From Flavobacteriaceae bacterium UBA7302 (GTDB taxonomy: Bacteria > Bacteroidota > Bacteroidia > Flavobacteriales > Flavobacteriaceae), in assembly GCA_002471825.1 (NCBI GenBank), contig DKQS01000003.1:62001-126000 (forward strand): a DNA stretch of 64,000 nt, in the 5' to 3' direction. The translations under genes and the position numbers were made by a program. The notes below the pieces were generated by a model that was not told the origin of the DNA, searched no databases, and saw only the letters and a list, made by a program, of their open reading frames with translations. Shown piece by piece: positions 17,136-24,533 of this stretch; positions within the stretch are counted from its first letter, which is position 1, and each line of letters starts with the position of its first letter.

Positions 17136-17750
17136 ATGCACGTTGCTATTGCAGGAAACATAGGGGCAGGAAAAACCACACTTACCAAACTTTTAGCCAA
17201 ACATTACAAGTGGAAACCTCATTTTGAGTCGGTAGAAGAAAATCCGTATTTGGATGATTTCTACTCAGAAATGGAGCGTTGGTCTTTTAACCTGCAGGTG
17301 TTTTTCTTGAATAGCAGATTCCGACAAATTCTTGAATTGAGGAGCACTGGAAAAAACATCATCCAAGATCGAACCATCTACGAAGATGCTCACATCTTTG
17401 CACCGAACTTGCATGCCATGGGATTGATGACCAATCGCGATTTTCAAAATTATTCATCTCTTTTTGAATTGATGGAAAACTTGGTCTCTCCTCCTGATCT
17501 ATTAATTTACCTTCGTGCCGATATTTCTACTTTGGTAAGTCAGATTCACAAACGAGGCAGAGAATACGAAAGTTCTATCAGCATCGATTACCTAAGCCGT
17601 TTGAACGAACGATACGAAGCATGGATTACCAAATACAAGAAAGGAAAGTTGTTGGTGATTGATGTAGACAACTTAGACTTTGTAGACAATCAAGAAGATT
17701 TAGGATATATCATCGATCGAATTGATGCCCAAATCAACGGATTGTTTTAG
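17136..17750 (+). CDS. Deoxynucleoside kinase
   Basis: 204 residues of the dNK/dGK-dCK family, which phosphorylates deoxynucleosides in the salvage pathway. The P-loop is GNIGAGKTT (residues 7-15), the substrate-pocket segment is ENPYLDDFY, and QDRTIYEDAHIF carries the conserved D-R-[ST] motif and catalytic region. LRADISTLVSQIHKRGREYE is the lid with basic residues. Specificity cannot be assigned from sequence alone. Followed by a weak hairpin (17785-17800). Confidence 0.92.
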   Translation: MHVAIAGNIGAGKTTLTKLLAKHYKWKPHFESVEENPYLDDFYSEMERWSFNLQVFFLNSRFRQILELRSTGKNIIQDRTIYEDAHIFAPNLHAMGLMTNRDFQNYSSLFELMENLVSPPDLLIYLRADISTLVSQIHKRGREYESSISIDYLSRLNERYEAWITKYKKGKLLVIDVDNLDFVDNQEDLGYIIDRIDAQINGLF

Positions 17751-17784
17751 TCGTTCTGTAAAGCAAATCCATCGCTGAAAGCTA

Positions 17785-17830
17785 TTGGTCCTTCGACCAA
17801 AAAGTATTTTTTTGAACTTTTTTTTACTTT
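17785..17830 (+). terminator. Possible terminator
   Basis: A 6-bp stem TTGGTC / GACCAA with loop CTTC is followed after a few bases by two T tracts. It is weaker than the other hairpins in the window. Confidence 0.4.
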
Positions 17831-17897
17831 TTTGTAACATTTATTTAAAATGCTACGTATAATAACTGTAGACTAAAAATTAATACAAGGAAATTTC

Positions 17898-18761
17898 ATG
17901 AGACAACTTAAGATTACAAAACAGGTTACCAACAGAGAAACAGCATCATTAGATAAATATTTACAAGAAATTGGAAAGGTTGATTTAATTACCGCTGATG
18001 AGGAAGTTGAGTTAGCGCAGCGTATCAAAGCGGGTGACCAAATTGCCTTAGAGAAATTAACTAAAGCAAACTTACGTTTTGTGGTATCGGTTGCAAAACA
18101 ATACCAAAACCAAGGGTTAACCTTACCTGATTTGATTAATGAAGGAAACCTAGGATTGATCAAAGCAGCAAAACGTTTTGATGAAACTCGTGGTTTTAAA
18201 TTTATCTCTTACGCCGTATGGTGGATTCGTCAGTCGATCTTACAAGCCTTGGCTGAGCAATCAAGAATTGTACGTTTGCCTTTGAACAAGATTGGATCGA
18301 TCAACAAGATCAACAAAATGTACGCTTTCTTAGAGCAAGAAAACGAGAGACCTCCAAGTGCAGAAGAGATTGCTAAGAAATTAGACATGACTGTGAATGA
18401 CGTAAAAGAGTCTATGAAGAACTCTGGTCGTCACGTATCTATGGATGCTCCTTTGATTGAAGGAGAAGATTCAAACCTGTATGACGTATTGAATTCAGGT
18501 GAATCTCCAAATCCAGATAAAACTTTATTACACGAATCATTGCGAATTGAAATCAACAGAGCTTTGGAAACCTTGACACCAAGAGAAGCAGACGTTGTAA
18601 AATTATACTTCGGATTGGGTGAGCACCAACCAATGACCCTAGAAGAAATTGGTGAGACTTTCGACTTAACTCGCGAGCGTGTTCGTCAAATCAAAGAAAA
18701 AGCCATCCGAAGATTGAAGCATACATCAAGAAGTAAAATTTTGATGACTTACTTGGGATAA
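17898..18761 (+). CDS. rpoD: Primary sigma factor RpoD
   Basis: 287 residues, the short form typical of Bacteroidota, which lacks region 1.1. Region 1.2 is SLDKYLQEIGKVDLITADEE. Region 2 has LRFVVSVAKQYQNQG, LPDLINEGNLGLIKAAKRF and the -10-reading RGFKFISYAVWWIRQSILQA. Region 3 starts RLPLNKIGSINKINK, and region 4.2 has MTLEEIGETFDLTRERVRQI. This sigma factor reads the TAnnTTTG / TTG promoters noted in this window. Single-gene unit with a strong terminator. Confidence 0.97.
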   Translation: MRQLKITKQVTNRETASLDKYLQEIGKVDLITADEEVELAQRIKAGDQIALEKLTKANLRFVVSVAKQYQNQGLTLPDLINEGNLGLIKAAKRFDETRGFKFISYAVWWIRQSILQALAEQSRIVRLPLNKIGSINKINKMYAFLEQENERPPSAEEIAKKLDMTVNDVKESMKNSGRHVSMDAPLIEGEDSNLYDVLNSGESPNPDKTLLHESLRIEINRALETLTPREADVVKLYFGLGEHQPMTLEEIGETFDLTRERVRQIKEKAIRRLKHTSRSKILMTYLG

Positions 18762-18801
18762 TCGCTAAGTGCTTTCAAAGCACGAAAATGAAAAACACTG
18801 T

Positions 18802-18837
18802 AAAACTCTCGATGCAAATCGGGAGTTTTCTTTTTTA
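18802..18837 (+). terminator. Rho-independent terminator of rpoD
   Basis: Arms 18802-18813 (AAAACTCTCGAT) and 18818-18829 form a 12-bp stem with one G-U pair and a GCAA tetraloop, followed by CTTTTTT. Confidence 0.9.
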
Positions 18838-18871
18838 GATTCTGTATTTTTAGGGCATAATCAAATTACTT

Positions 18872-19528
18872 ATGTCCAAGCTTATTGCTCCTTCTATTTT
18901 AGCGGCCGATTTTGCTAACCTTCAAAGAGATGTTGAAATGGTCAATGATTCTCAGGCCGATTGGTTTCATATTGATATTATGGATGGTGTTTTTGTTCCA
19001 AATATTTCGTTTGGAATGCCCGTATTAAAGGCCATTGCTCAGCATGCAAAAAAAACCATCGATGTGCATTTGATGATTGTGGATCCAGATCGATACATAC
19101 AAACCTTTGCTGATTTAGGGTCGGATATTTTGACTGTTCATTTTGAAGCATGTACTCATTTGCATCGTACTCTTCAAGCGATTAAAGCAGCGGGAATGAA
19201 AGCCGGAATCGCGTTGAATCCACACACACCTGTTTCGGTTTTAGAAGACATTATTGAAGATACCGACTTGGTTTGTTTGATGAGTGTGAATCCAGGGTTT
19301 GGCGGACAGAGTTTTATCGAAAATACCTACAAGAAAGTAAAGCAATTGAGAGCGATGATAGATAATTCAAACTCCAATTGTAAGATTGAGATTGACGGAG
19401 GTGTTACTGACAAAAATGCGAAAGCCTTAGTTGATGCTGGTGCTGATGTTTTGGTAGCCGGAAGCTTTGTGTTCAAAAGTTCAGATCAACCAGCAACCAT
19501 TGCGAATCTAAAATCAATCGTTAGCTAA
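18872..19528 (+). CDS. rpe: Ribulose-phosphate 3-epimerase
   Basis: 218 residues, a TIM-barrel enzyme interconverting ribulose 5-phosphate and xylulose 5-phosphate in the pentose phosphate pathway. Seen motifs are APSILAADFANL, HIDIMDGVFVPNISFG (metal His and catalytic Asp), VHLMIVDPDRYI, MSVNPGFGGQSF, IEIDGGVTDKN with the second catalytic Asp, and DVLVAGSFVF. Length is normal. It heads a run with the BASS transporter and the exonuclease fusion. Confidence 0.97.
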   Translation: MSKLIAPSILAADFANLQRDVEMVNDSQADWFHIDIMDGVFVPNISFGMPVLKAIAQHAKKTIDVHLMIVDPDRYIQTFADLGSDILTVHFEACTHLHRTLQAIKAAGMKAGIALNPHTPVSVLEDIIEDTDLVCLMSVNPGFGGQSFIENTYKKVKQLRAMIDNSNSNCKIEIDGGVTDKNAKALVDAGADVLVAGSFVFKSSDQPATIANLKSIVS

Positions 19529-19532
19529 AATT

Positions 19533-20393
19533 ATGGATCAAACTTCTGCAATCATATTGGCCGTTTCTTTGATGATTATCATGTTGGGAATGGGCTTGTC
19601 ATTGGTGGTGGAAGATTTCAAAAGAATATTTATCCAACCCAAGGCCATCTTTATAGGACTGGCAAATCAGATCCTCATATTACCCGTTTTTGCTTTTATC
19701 TTGGCTTCTGTATTTCCATTGCAACCAGAAATTGCAGTCGGATTGATGATCTTGGCTGCATGTCCAGGCGGACCAACATCGAATTTAATTTCTCATTTGG
19801 CCAAGGCGGATACAGCCTTATCGGTAACTCTCACGGCCTTCAGTAGCTTTATTACCATCATTACCATTCCGTTTATCGTGAATTTTGCCTTGCAGCAATT
19901 CTTGGATCAGGATACCATGATTCAATTGGATGTGGTACAAACCTTTTTACAAATTCTATTGATTGTGATTATTCCGATTTCTATTGGAATGATTATTCGC
20001 AGTTACAAAGAGAAATTTGCCTTGAAAATGGCCAAACCCGTTCGGATCGCATCGGGAATTCTTCTTGTTGTTATAATCATTGGATTGATCATTAAAGAAC
20101 GAGAAACACTAGCTACGTCCTTCGAACAAGCTGGTCTTGTAGTTGTGATTTTGAATTTATTGGTGATGCTTTTTGCTTTTTATTCGGGAAAAATCTTCAA
20201 GATTTCCACCAAGAGAAGCATGTCTATAGCCATTGAATCTGGAATTCAAAACGGAACCTTAGGAATTACGGTAGCCGTGGTTCTGTTGAACAATTCTGCT
20301 TTTGCCGTGATATCTGCGTTGTACGGAGTTTTAATGTTCTTTTCGGGAGCACTTGCCATTTACATTGGAACCAAGCAAAGCAAAGTTTCCTAA
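19533..20393 (+). CDS. Bile acid:sodium symporter family transporter
   Basis: 286 residues with about nine membrane helices. The family signature is in LMILAACPGGPTSNLISHLAKAD (core helix with the conserved ACPGG) and in the late GIQNGTLGITVAVVLL segment, the second crossover motif. BASS proteins move organic anions with sodium; the substrate here is unknown. It starts 4 nt after rpe. Its TAA stop is followed directly, in the same frame, by the next gene's TTG. Confidence 0.9.
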   Translation: MDQTSAIILAVSLMIIMLGMGLSLVVEDFKRIFIQPKAIFIGLANQILILPVFAFILASVFPLQPEIAVGLMILAACPGGPTSNLISHLAKADTALSVTLTAFSSFITIITIPFIVNFALQQFLDQDTMIQLDVVQTFLQILLIVIIPISIGMIIRSYKEKFALKMAKPVRIASGILLVVIIIGLIIKERETLATSFEQAGLVVVILNLLVMLFAFYSGKIFKISTKRSMSIAIESGIQNGTLGITVAVVLLNNSAFAVISALYGVLMFFSGALAIYIGTKQSKVS

Positions 20394-21767
20394 TTGTATG
20401 CGATTGTCGACATAGAAACCACTGGCAACAATTACAAGGGCCAAAAAATCACTGAGATTTCGATATTCTTGTACGATGGTAACAAAGTTATAGACGAGTT
20501 TACCTCATTAGTTAATCCAGAACAACACATTCCGCCTTTCATTACCAACTTAACCGGAATTACCGATGCCATGGTGCGTCATGCCCCAAAATTTTATGAG
20601 ATTGCAAAGAAGGTACACACCATTACAGAAAATGCGGTTTTTGTGGCACATAATGTCAATTTCGATTACAACATCATCAAAAGCGAATTTCAAAGTTTGG
20701 GTTTTGAATTCAATCGCAAGAAGTTGTGTACGGTACGATTGTCTCGAAAAATCATCCCAGGACACCGTTCCTATAGTTTGGGGAATTTATGTGCGGCATT
20801 GAACATTCCGTTATACGATCGCCACAGAGCTAAAGGAGATGTTGAAGCCACGGTGAAGCTATTTCAATTATTGCAGGAAAAGGACCAACAATTTGTGATT
20901 AACTCCTTTTTAAATCCGAGATCCAAGCAAGCCACTTTACCTCCGTTATTGAAAAAAGAAGTGGTGGACAGTCTTCCTGAAACTTTCGGAGTTTATTATT
21001 TCCGAAATGAGAAAAAGGAAATTATTTATGTGGGGAAGGCTAACAATATCAAACAACGAGTAATCAGTCATTTTTATGATAAGAAGCGAAAGGAGATCGC
21101 CATGTGTTTGGAAATTGCTCACATCGATTATGCTGAAACCGGAAGTGAATTGCTGGCGCTATTATTAGAATCTGCAGAAATCAAAAAGATATTTCCGAAA
21201 TACAATGCCGCTCAAAAACGACGCGTGAACGCCTTTGGAATTTTTACTTATCTGGATCAAAAGGGAATCAGACACATCGCTTACAATAGTGCCAAAGCAT
21301 TGCTCAATCCCTTAGTGACTTTCGATAATATGACGGCTTGCCGAGTTTTTATAGAAAACTTGTGTAGTGCATATGAATTATGCCCCAAATACTGTCATTT
21401 GCAAGAAAATGTGAAGCAATGTTTTCATCATCAAATCAAAGAATGTAGGGGCATCTGCTGTGGCAAAGAGGCAATTGAGAGTTACAATAAACGTGTAGCG
21501 CTAGCCTTAAAAGAAATGCAACTACAAAATGCCGATTTGATCATCAAAGAAACAGGCCGAACTCAAGACGAAGTTGGATTTGCTTTGATTCTTAAGGGAG
21601 GATACAAAGGATTTGGATACCTACCCAAAGAAGTTTCTGAGCAATTGGATTCTCCAGAGGACTATCAATTTTACCTTCAACCTCAGCAAGACAATTCGGA
21701 TGTGCAACGGATATTGAGGAGCTATTTGAGAAAAAAAGAAGGTGCAGAAATCTCTTTAAAAAAATAA
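20394..21767 (+). CDS. DnaQ-type exonuclease fused to GIY-YIG (UvrC-like) nuclease
   Basis: 457 residues. Residues 1-165 are a DEDDh exonuclease (VDIETTGNN, AHNVNFDYNII, HRAKGDVEAT). Residues 195-275 are a GIY-YIG nuclease resembling the UvrC N-terminus (GVYYFRNEKKEIIYVGKA, then LLLESAEIKKIFPKYN). A Cys-rich segment (CPKYCHL, CRGICCG) follows at about 333-362. Similar DNA polymerase III epsilon/Cho-like fusions are known and are thought to act in repair. The start must be TTG: an in-frame TAA immediately precedes it, and the first in-frame ATG is inside the exonuclease domain. Confidence 0.9.
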   Translation: MYAIVDIETTGNNYKGQKITEISIFLYDGNKVIDEFTSLVNPEQHIPPFITNLTGITDAMVRHAPKFYEIAKKVHTITENAVFVAHNVNFDYNIIKSEFQSLGFEFNRKKLCTVRLSRKIIPGHRSYSLGNLCAALNIPLYDRHRAKGDVEATVKLFQLLQEKDQQFVINSFLNPRSKQATLPPLLKKEVVDSLPETFGVYYFRNEKKEIIYVGKANNIKQRVISHFYDKKRKEIAMCLEIAHIDYAETGSELLALLLESAEIKKIFPKYNAAQKRRVNAFGIFTYLDQKGIRHIAYNSAKALLNPLVTFDNMTACRVFIENLCSAYELCPKYCHLQENVKQCFHHQIKECRGICCGKEAIESYNKRVALALKEMQLQNADLIIKETGRTQDEVGFALILKGGYKGFGYLPKEVSEQLDSPEDYQFYLQPQQDNSDVQRILRSYLRKKEGAEISLKK

Positions 21768-21775
21768 CAAACAAC

Positions 21776-21804
21776 AAAAAGAGGCCTCGATTGAGGCCTC
21801 TTCC
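21776..21804 (-). terminator. Rho-independent terminator
   Basis: A perfect 10-bp stem AAGAGGCCTC / GAGGCCTCTT with a 4-nt loop. The T tract is on the minus strand, so it ends the CBS-domain gene; on the plus strand the hairpin has no U tail. Confidence 0.88.
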
Positions 21805-21819
21805 ACACTAACTAAAAAA

Positions 21820-22236
21820 CTACATTTGGCTTACCAAATAACTTATCAAATCTGTGGTTGTTACAATACCCACTAACTCTCCATCTTCAACAACAGGCAA
21901 TGCATGAAACTCTTTTTTAGCGAGCAATTCAGCCACCTCTTTTACGGTTGTCGATGGAGATACCACAAATAAGTTTTTGGTCATCACTTGTTGAATGGTA
22001 AACCAATCGTATACGAATGTTTCAATGTTATGATCGTCTTCAGAGACGTCGGCATAACTAACTTTTAACAAATCAGAATAACTCAACATTCCCACAATCG
22101 TTTTATCACTAACAATCGGAATGTGTCGTAAGGAGTTTTCTTCAAAAATGGTCTTGGCTTCGTTTAAATTATCCTTCACATTAAGAGTGATTAATTCCCT
22201 CGTCATGATTTCTGAAACTGGTACTCCTGTTCTCAT
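21820..22236 (-). CDS. CBS-domain protein
   Basis: 138 residues consisting of two CBS motifs (about 8-60 and 78-136), each with the typical IMTRELITL / VMTKNLFVV start and the HIPIVSDKTIVGMLSYSDLL / ALPVVEDGELVGIVTTTDLI end. CBS pairs bind adenine nucleotides such as AMP or ATP and usually act as energy sensors. There is no attached catalytic domain, so it is probably a stand-alone regulator. Its role is not shown by the neighbours. Confidence 0.93.
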   Translation of the reverse strand: MRTGVPVSEIMTRELITLNVKDNLNEAKTIFEENSLRHIPIVSDKTIVGMLSYSDLLKVSYADVSEDDHNIETFVYDWFTIQQVMTKNLFVVSPSTTVKEVAELLAKKEFHALPVVEDGELVGIVTTTDLISYLVSQM

Positions 22237-22276
22237 TCTTCTTCTAAATTATAGTATAAAATTCGACATCTTTTGG

Positions 22277-22300
22277 CTGACAAAATATGATAATTGTCAG
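22277..22300. promoter_or_regulatory. Inverted repeat upstream of the CBS gene
   Basis: CTGACAA (22277-22283) and TTGTCAG (22294-22300) are perfect inverted copies separated by 10 bp, 41 bp upstream of the CBS gene start. There is no T tract on either side, so an operator is more likely than a terminator. Confidence 0.4.
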
Positions 22301-22334
22301 GCTAATTAAAATAAATATTGGTACTTCTCAAAAC

Positions 22335-23978
22335 CTACACGAACAACTTTTTATAATAGTCATCGGCCATGCGCGCACTGGTAAACTCTGGAATCACATC
22401 GTCCATCGCTTGAAAAACAATTTCTTGCCATTTTTTCGGCTCTTTGTAATAGGTCGGAATGACCGTCTCTTCCAATAAATGATAGAGATTCTCGGCATCC
22501 AATCGGTCCTGATCCCAAACAGGCATATTGTGATCCAATTCCGGCATCACAAAACTATTTTCACCATTCTTCTCAAACTCAGGAATCCATCCGTCATTAA
22601 TGGTCACATTTACACAGCCGTTCATGGCAGCTGTCATTCCACTTGTTCCTGATGCCTCTCTAGTAATTCTAGGTGTATTTAACCATACATCCGAACCACA
22701 TTTTAAAATCTTCGAAAGCTCTAATTCGTAACCGGTCAAAACAGCTAAATTTCCATATTGCTTGGAAACGTCAACCAAATTATTGAACACATCAATGGCG
22801 TAATAATCATAGGGATAAGGTTTCCCTGCCCAAATGATTTGTATTGGGTAGTCTGAATTCTGAATCAACCTTTTAAAACGCTCGTAATCATAGAGCAGCA
22901 TATCAGCCCTTTTATAGCCAGCAAAACGTCTTGCCCAAACCATGGTCAATGCATTTGGATCAAAGTGTTTTCCAGTTTGATTATAGACTGTTTCACATAG
23001 TTGCTTCTTTAGTGCTTTTTTGCGTCGTTTATAGGAGGTTGCATTTTTCTTTTCCCAAGCTTTTTTAATGCTTTGATCTTGCCAATAGCTTTGATTCTGT
23101 GAATTGGTAATGGGTATGATTTCAGAAATACCCTCATAATCTTTCCACATCTCTTTAGCCACTTCGGCATGTAATTTTGAAACGGCATTGGTTTTCTTGG
23201 CCATTCGTAGGGCCGAGACTGTATAATTGATATTGAAATCGTTCACGGATTCCCGCTCCAATTCCTGATAAGAAAGATTTCTACCGAAAAACCCACATCT
23301 ATTCAAGTGCATGGCATCGCGTTCTTCGTTACCTGCTTTTTCAGGTGTATGCGTCGTAAATACCATTTGTTCCTTTCCTACACCTTGATCTCTTAAATAA
23401 TAAAAGGCTGGTAATCCGTGTCCTTCATTCAAATGATAAATATCCGCTCCACCTAATTCCTCTACAATCTTGGCTCCACCGATACCTAACACAATACTCT
23501 GAGAAACTCTTGTTACTTCGTTGGCATCGTAAAGGTGATTGGTGATGGTGCGAGAAAGATGGTCGTTACCATCTACATCGGTGCTTAAAAAATACATGGG
23601 AACTGTTCCGAATATTTCAGGTTTTAGGACATAAGCCCGAACCTTTACATGCGGATTCTGATGTAATTGCACCTCTACTTCAATTCCGGTATCTTCTAAA
23701 AAGTCGAAATGTTTTTCGTTGAATTCAACCTTTAAGGTTTGATCATCATTTCTACTTTGATCATAGTAGCCATATTTCCACAGCATTCCGACTCCGATCA
23801 TGTTTTGTTTGAGTTCGAAGCCTGATCGCATGTGTGATCCTGCTAAAAACCCCAAACCTCCAGAATAGATATTAAAGGATTGATTGATACCAAATTCCAT
23901 ACTGAAATAGGCAACTTTTTTATCGTAAGCTTTTGCTGGTTTGTAAGGGTGATACCACTTACTATATTTACTTTTCAT
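22335..23978 (-). CDS. glgP: Alpha-glucan (glycogen) phosphorylase family protein, short form
   Basis: 547 residues, GT35 type, shorter than the 800-residue muscle/E. coli enzymes but normal for the short bacterial alpha-glucan phosphorylases. Motifs are KVAYFSMEFGINQSFNIYSGGLG, YHLNEGHGLPAFYYL, TTHTPEKAGNE, ARRFAGYKRADMLL, and EASGTSGMTAAMNG. In other GT35 enzymes the last motif carries the PLP-binding Lys (G-M-K or N-M-K); here that position is Thr. I believe this replacement recurs in Bacteroidota homologues. Role: glycogen or maltodextrin breakdown, or a related glycosyl transfer. Confidence 0.88.
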   Translation of the reverse strand: MKSKYSKWYHPYKPAKAYDKKVAYFSMEFGINQSFNIYSGGLGFLAGSHMRSGFELKQNMIGVGMLWKYGYYDQSRNDDQTLKVEFNEKHFDFLEDTGIEVEVQLHQNPHVKVRAYVLKPEIFGTVPMYFLSTDVDGNDHLSRTITNHLYDANEVTRVSQSIVLGIGGAKIVEELGGADIYHLNEGHGLPAFYYLRDQGVGKEQMVFTTHTPEKAGNEERDAMHLNRCGFFGRNLSYQELERESVNDFNINYTVSALRMAKKTNAVSKLHAEVAKEMWKDYEGISEIIPITNSQNQSYWQDQSIKKAWEKKNATSYKRRKKALKKQLCETVYNQTGKHFDPNALTMVWARRFAGYKRADMLLYDYERFKRLIQNSDYPIQIIWAGKPYPYDYYAIDVFNNLVDVSKQYGNLAVLTGYELELSKILKCGSDVWLNTPRITREASGTSGMTAAMNGCVNVTINDGWIPEFEKNGENSFVMPELDHNMPVWDQDRLDAENLYHLLEETVIPTYYKEPKKWQEIVFQAMDDVIPEFTSARMADDYYKKLFV

Positions 23979-24114
23979 AATGCATTTTAAAGCCTTAAAT
24001 GTATTGATTTTATTGAGTTTAGAAATGTAAAAAAGTATTTATTTATAGCTGATAGATAATATCTATTTCAATAGACTTTGGATAAGTTTTGTTTCTAATG
24101 TAAGATTTAAAGGC

Positions 24115-24398
24115 ACTCCCGTTGGAGTTGTGAATTGGCTTTCGTAACCCCTTGAATTAAGGAGTGGAAATGAAATCGATACAGGATTGCTATCGCATCC
24201 CTTCTGCTCCGCTTTGAAAATAGTTCAAAAAGAAAAACGCTCAAGCAAGCTTGGCTGGTAGGATTAAATATCCTCACAAAGCTACGCTTTGAAAAAACCG
24301 AAGCAGGATTGCTATCGCATCCTTCCTGCTACGCTTTGAAAATAGTTCAAACGAAAAAACGCTCAAGCAAGCTTGGCGTTTTTCTTTTTGAACTATTT
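24115..24398. repeat. Two 73-74 bp direct repeats plus long hairpin
   Basis: The copies at 24183-24255 and 24304-24377 both run from CAGGATTGCTATCGCATC through CGCTTTGAAAATAGTTCAAA to CTCAAGCAAGCTTGGC. The second copy continues into an inverted complement (24376-24398) of its own arm (24340-24362), making a hairpin of more than 20 bp. A further small hairpin, ACTCC-CGTT-GGAGT, lies near 24115. The 426-bp gap between the phosphorylase and tRNA-Arg holds nothing else I can support. Confidence 0.75.
24340..24398 (-). terminator. Long hairpin terminating tRNA-Arg
   Basis: On the minus strand, immediately after the tRNA, AAAACGC-C-AAGC pairs with GCTT-G-A-GCGTTTT and is followed by a T run. The stem extends outward through matching GTTCAAA / TTTGAAC arms. 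Confidence 0.75.
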
Positions 24399-24403
24399 AT
24401 TCG

Positions 24404-24477
24404 TGACCCCGGCAGGATTCAAACCTGCAACCCTCAGAGCCGAAATCTGATATTCTATTCAGTTGAACTACGGGGCC
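24404..24477 (-). tRNA. tRNA-Arg (anticodon UCG)
   Basis: On the minus strand the acceptor stem is GGCCCCG / CGGGGTC (one G-U) with discriminator A. The D arm contains AGTTCAACTGAATAGAATA. The anticodon stem TCAGA / TCTGA encloses loop TTTCGGC, giving anticodon TCG (codon CGA). The T arm contains GGTTTGAATCC. 74 nt; CCA is not encoded. Confidence 0.93.
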
Positions 24478-24533
24478 TTTTATGGATTGCAAATGTATAA
24501 ATTGTTAGGAATTGAACCTTAAAATTCACTCAC

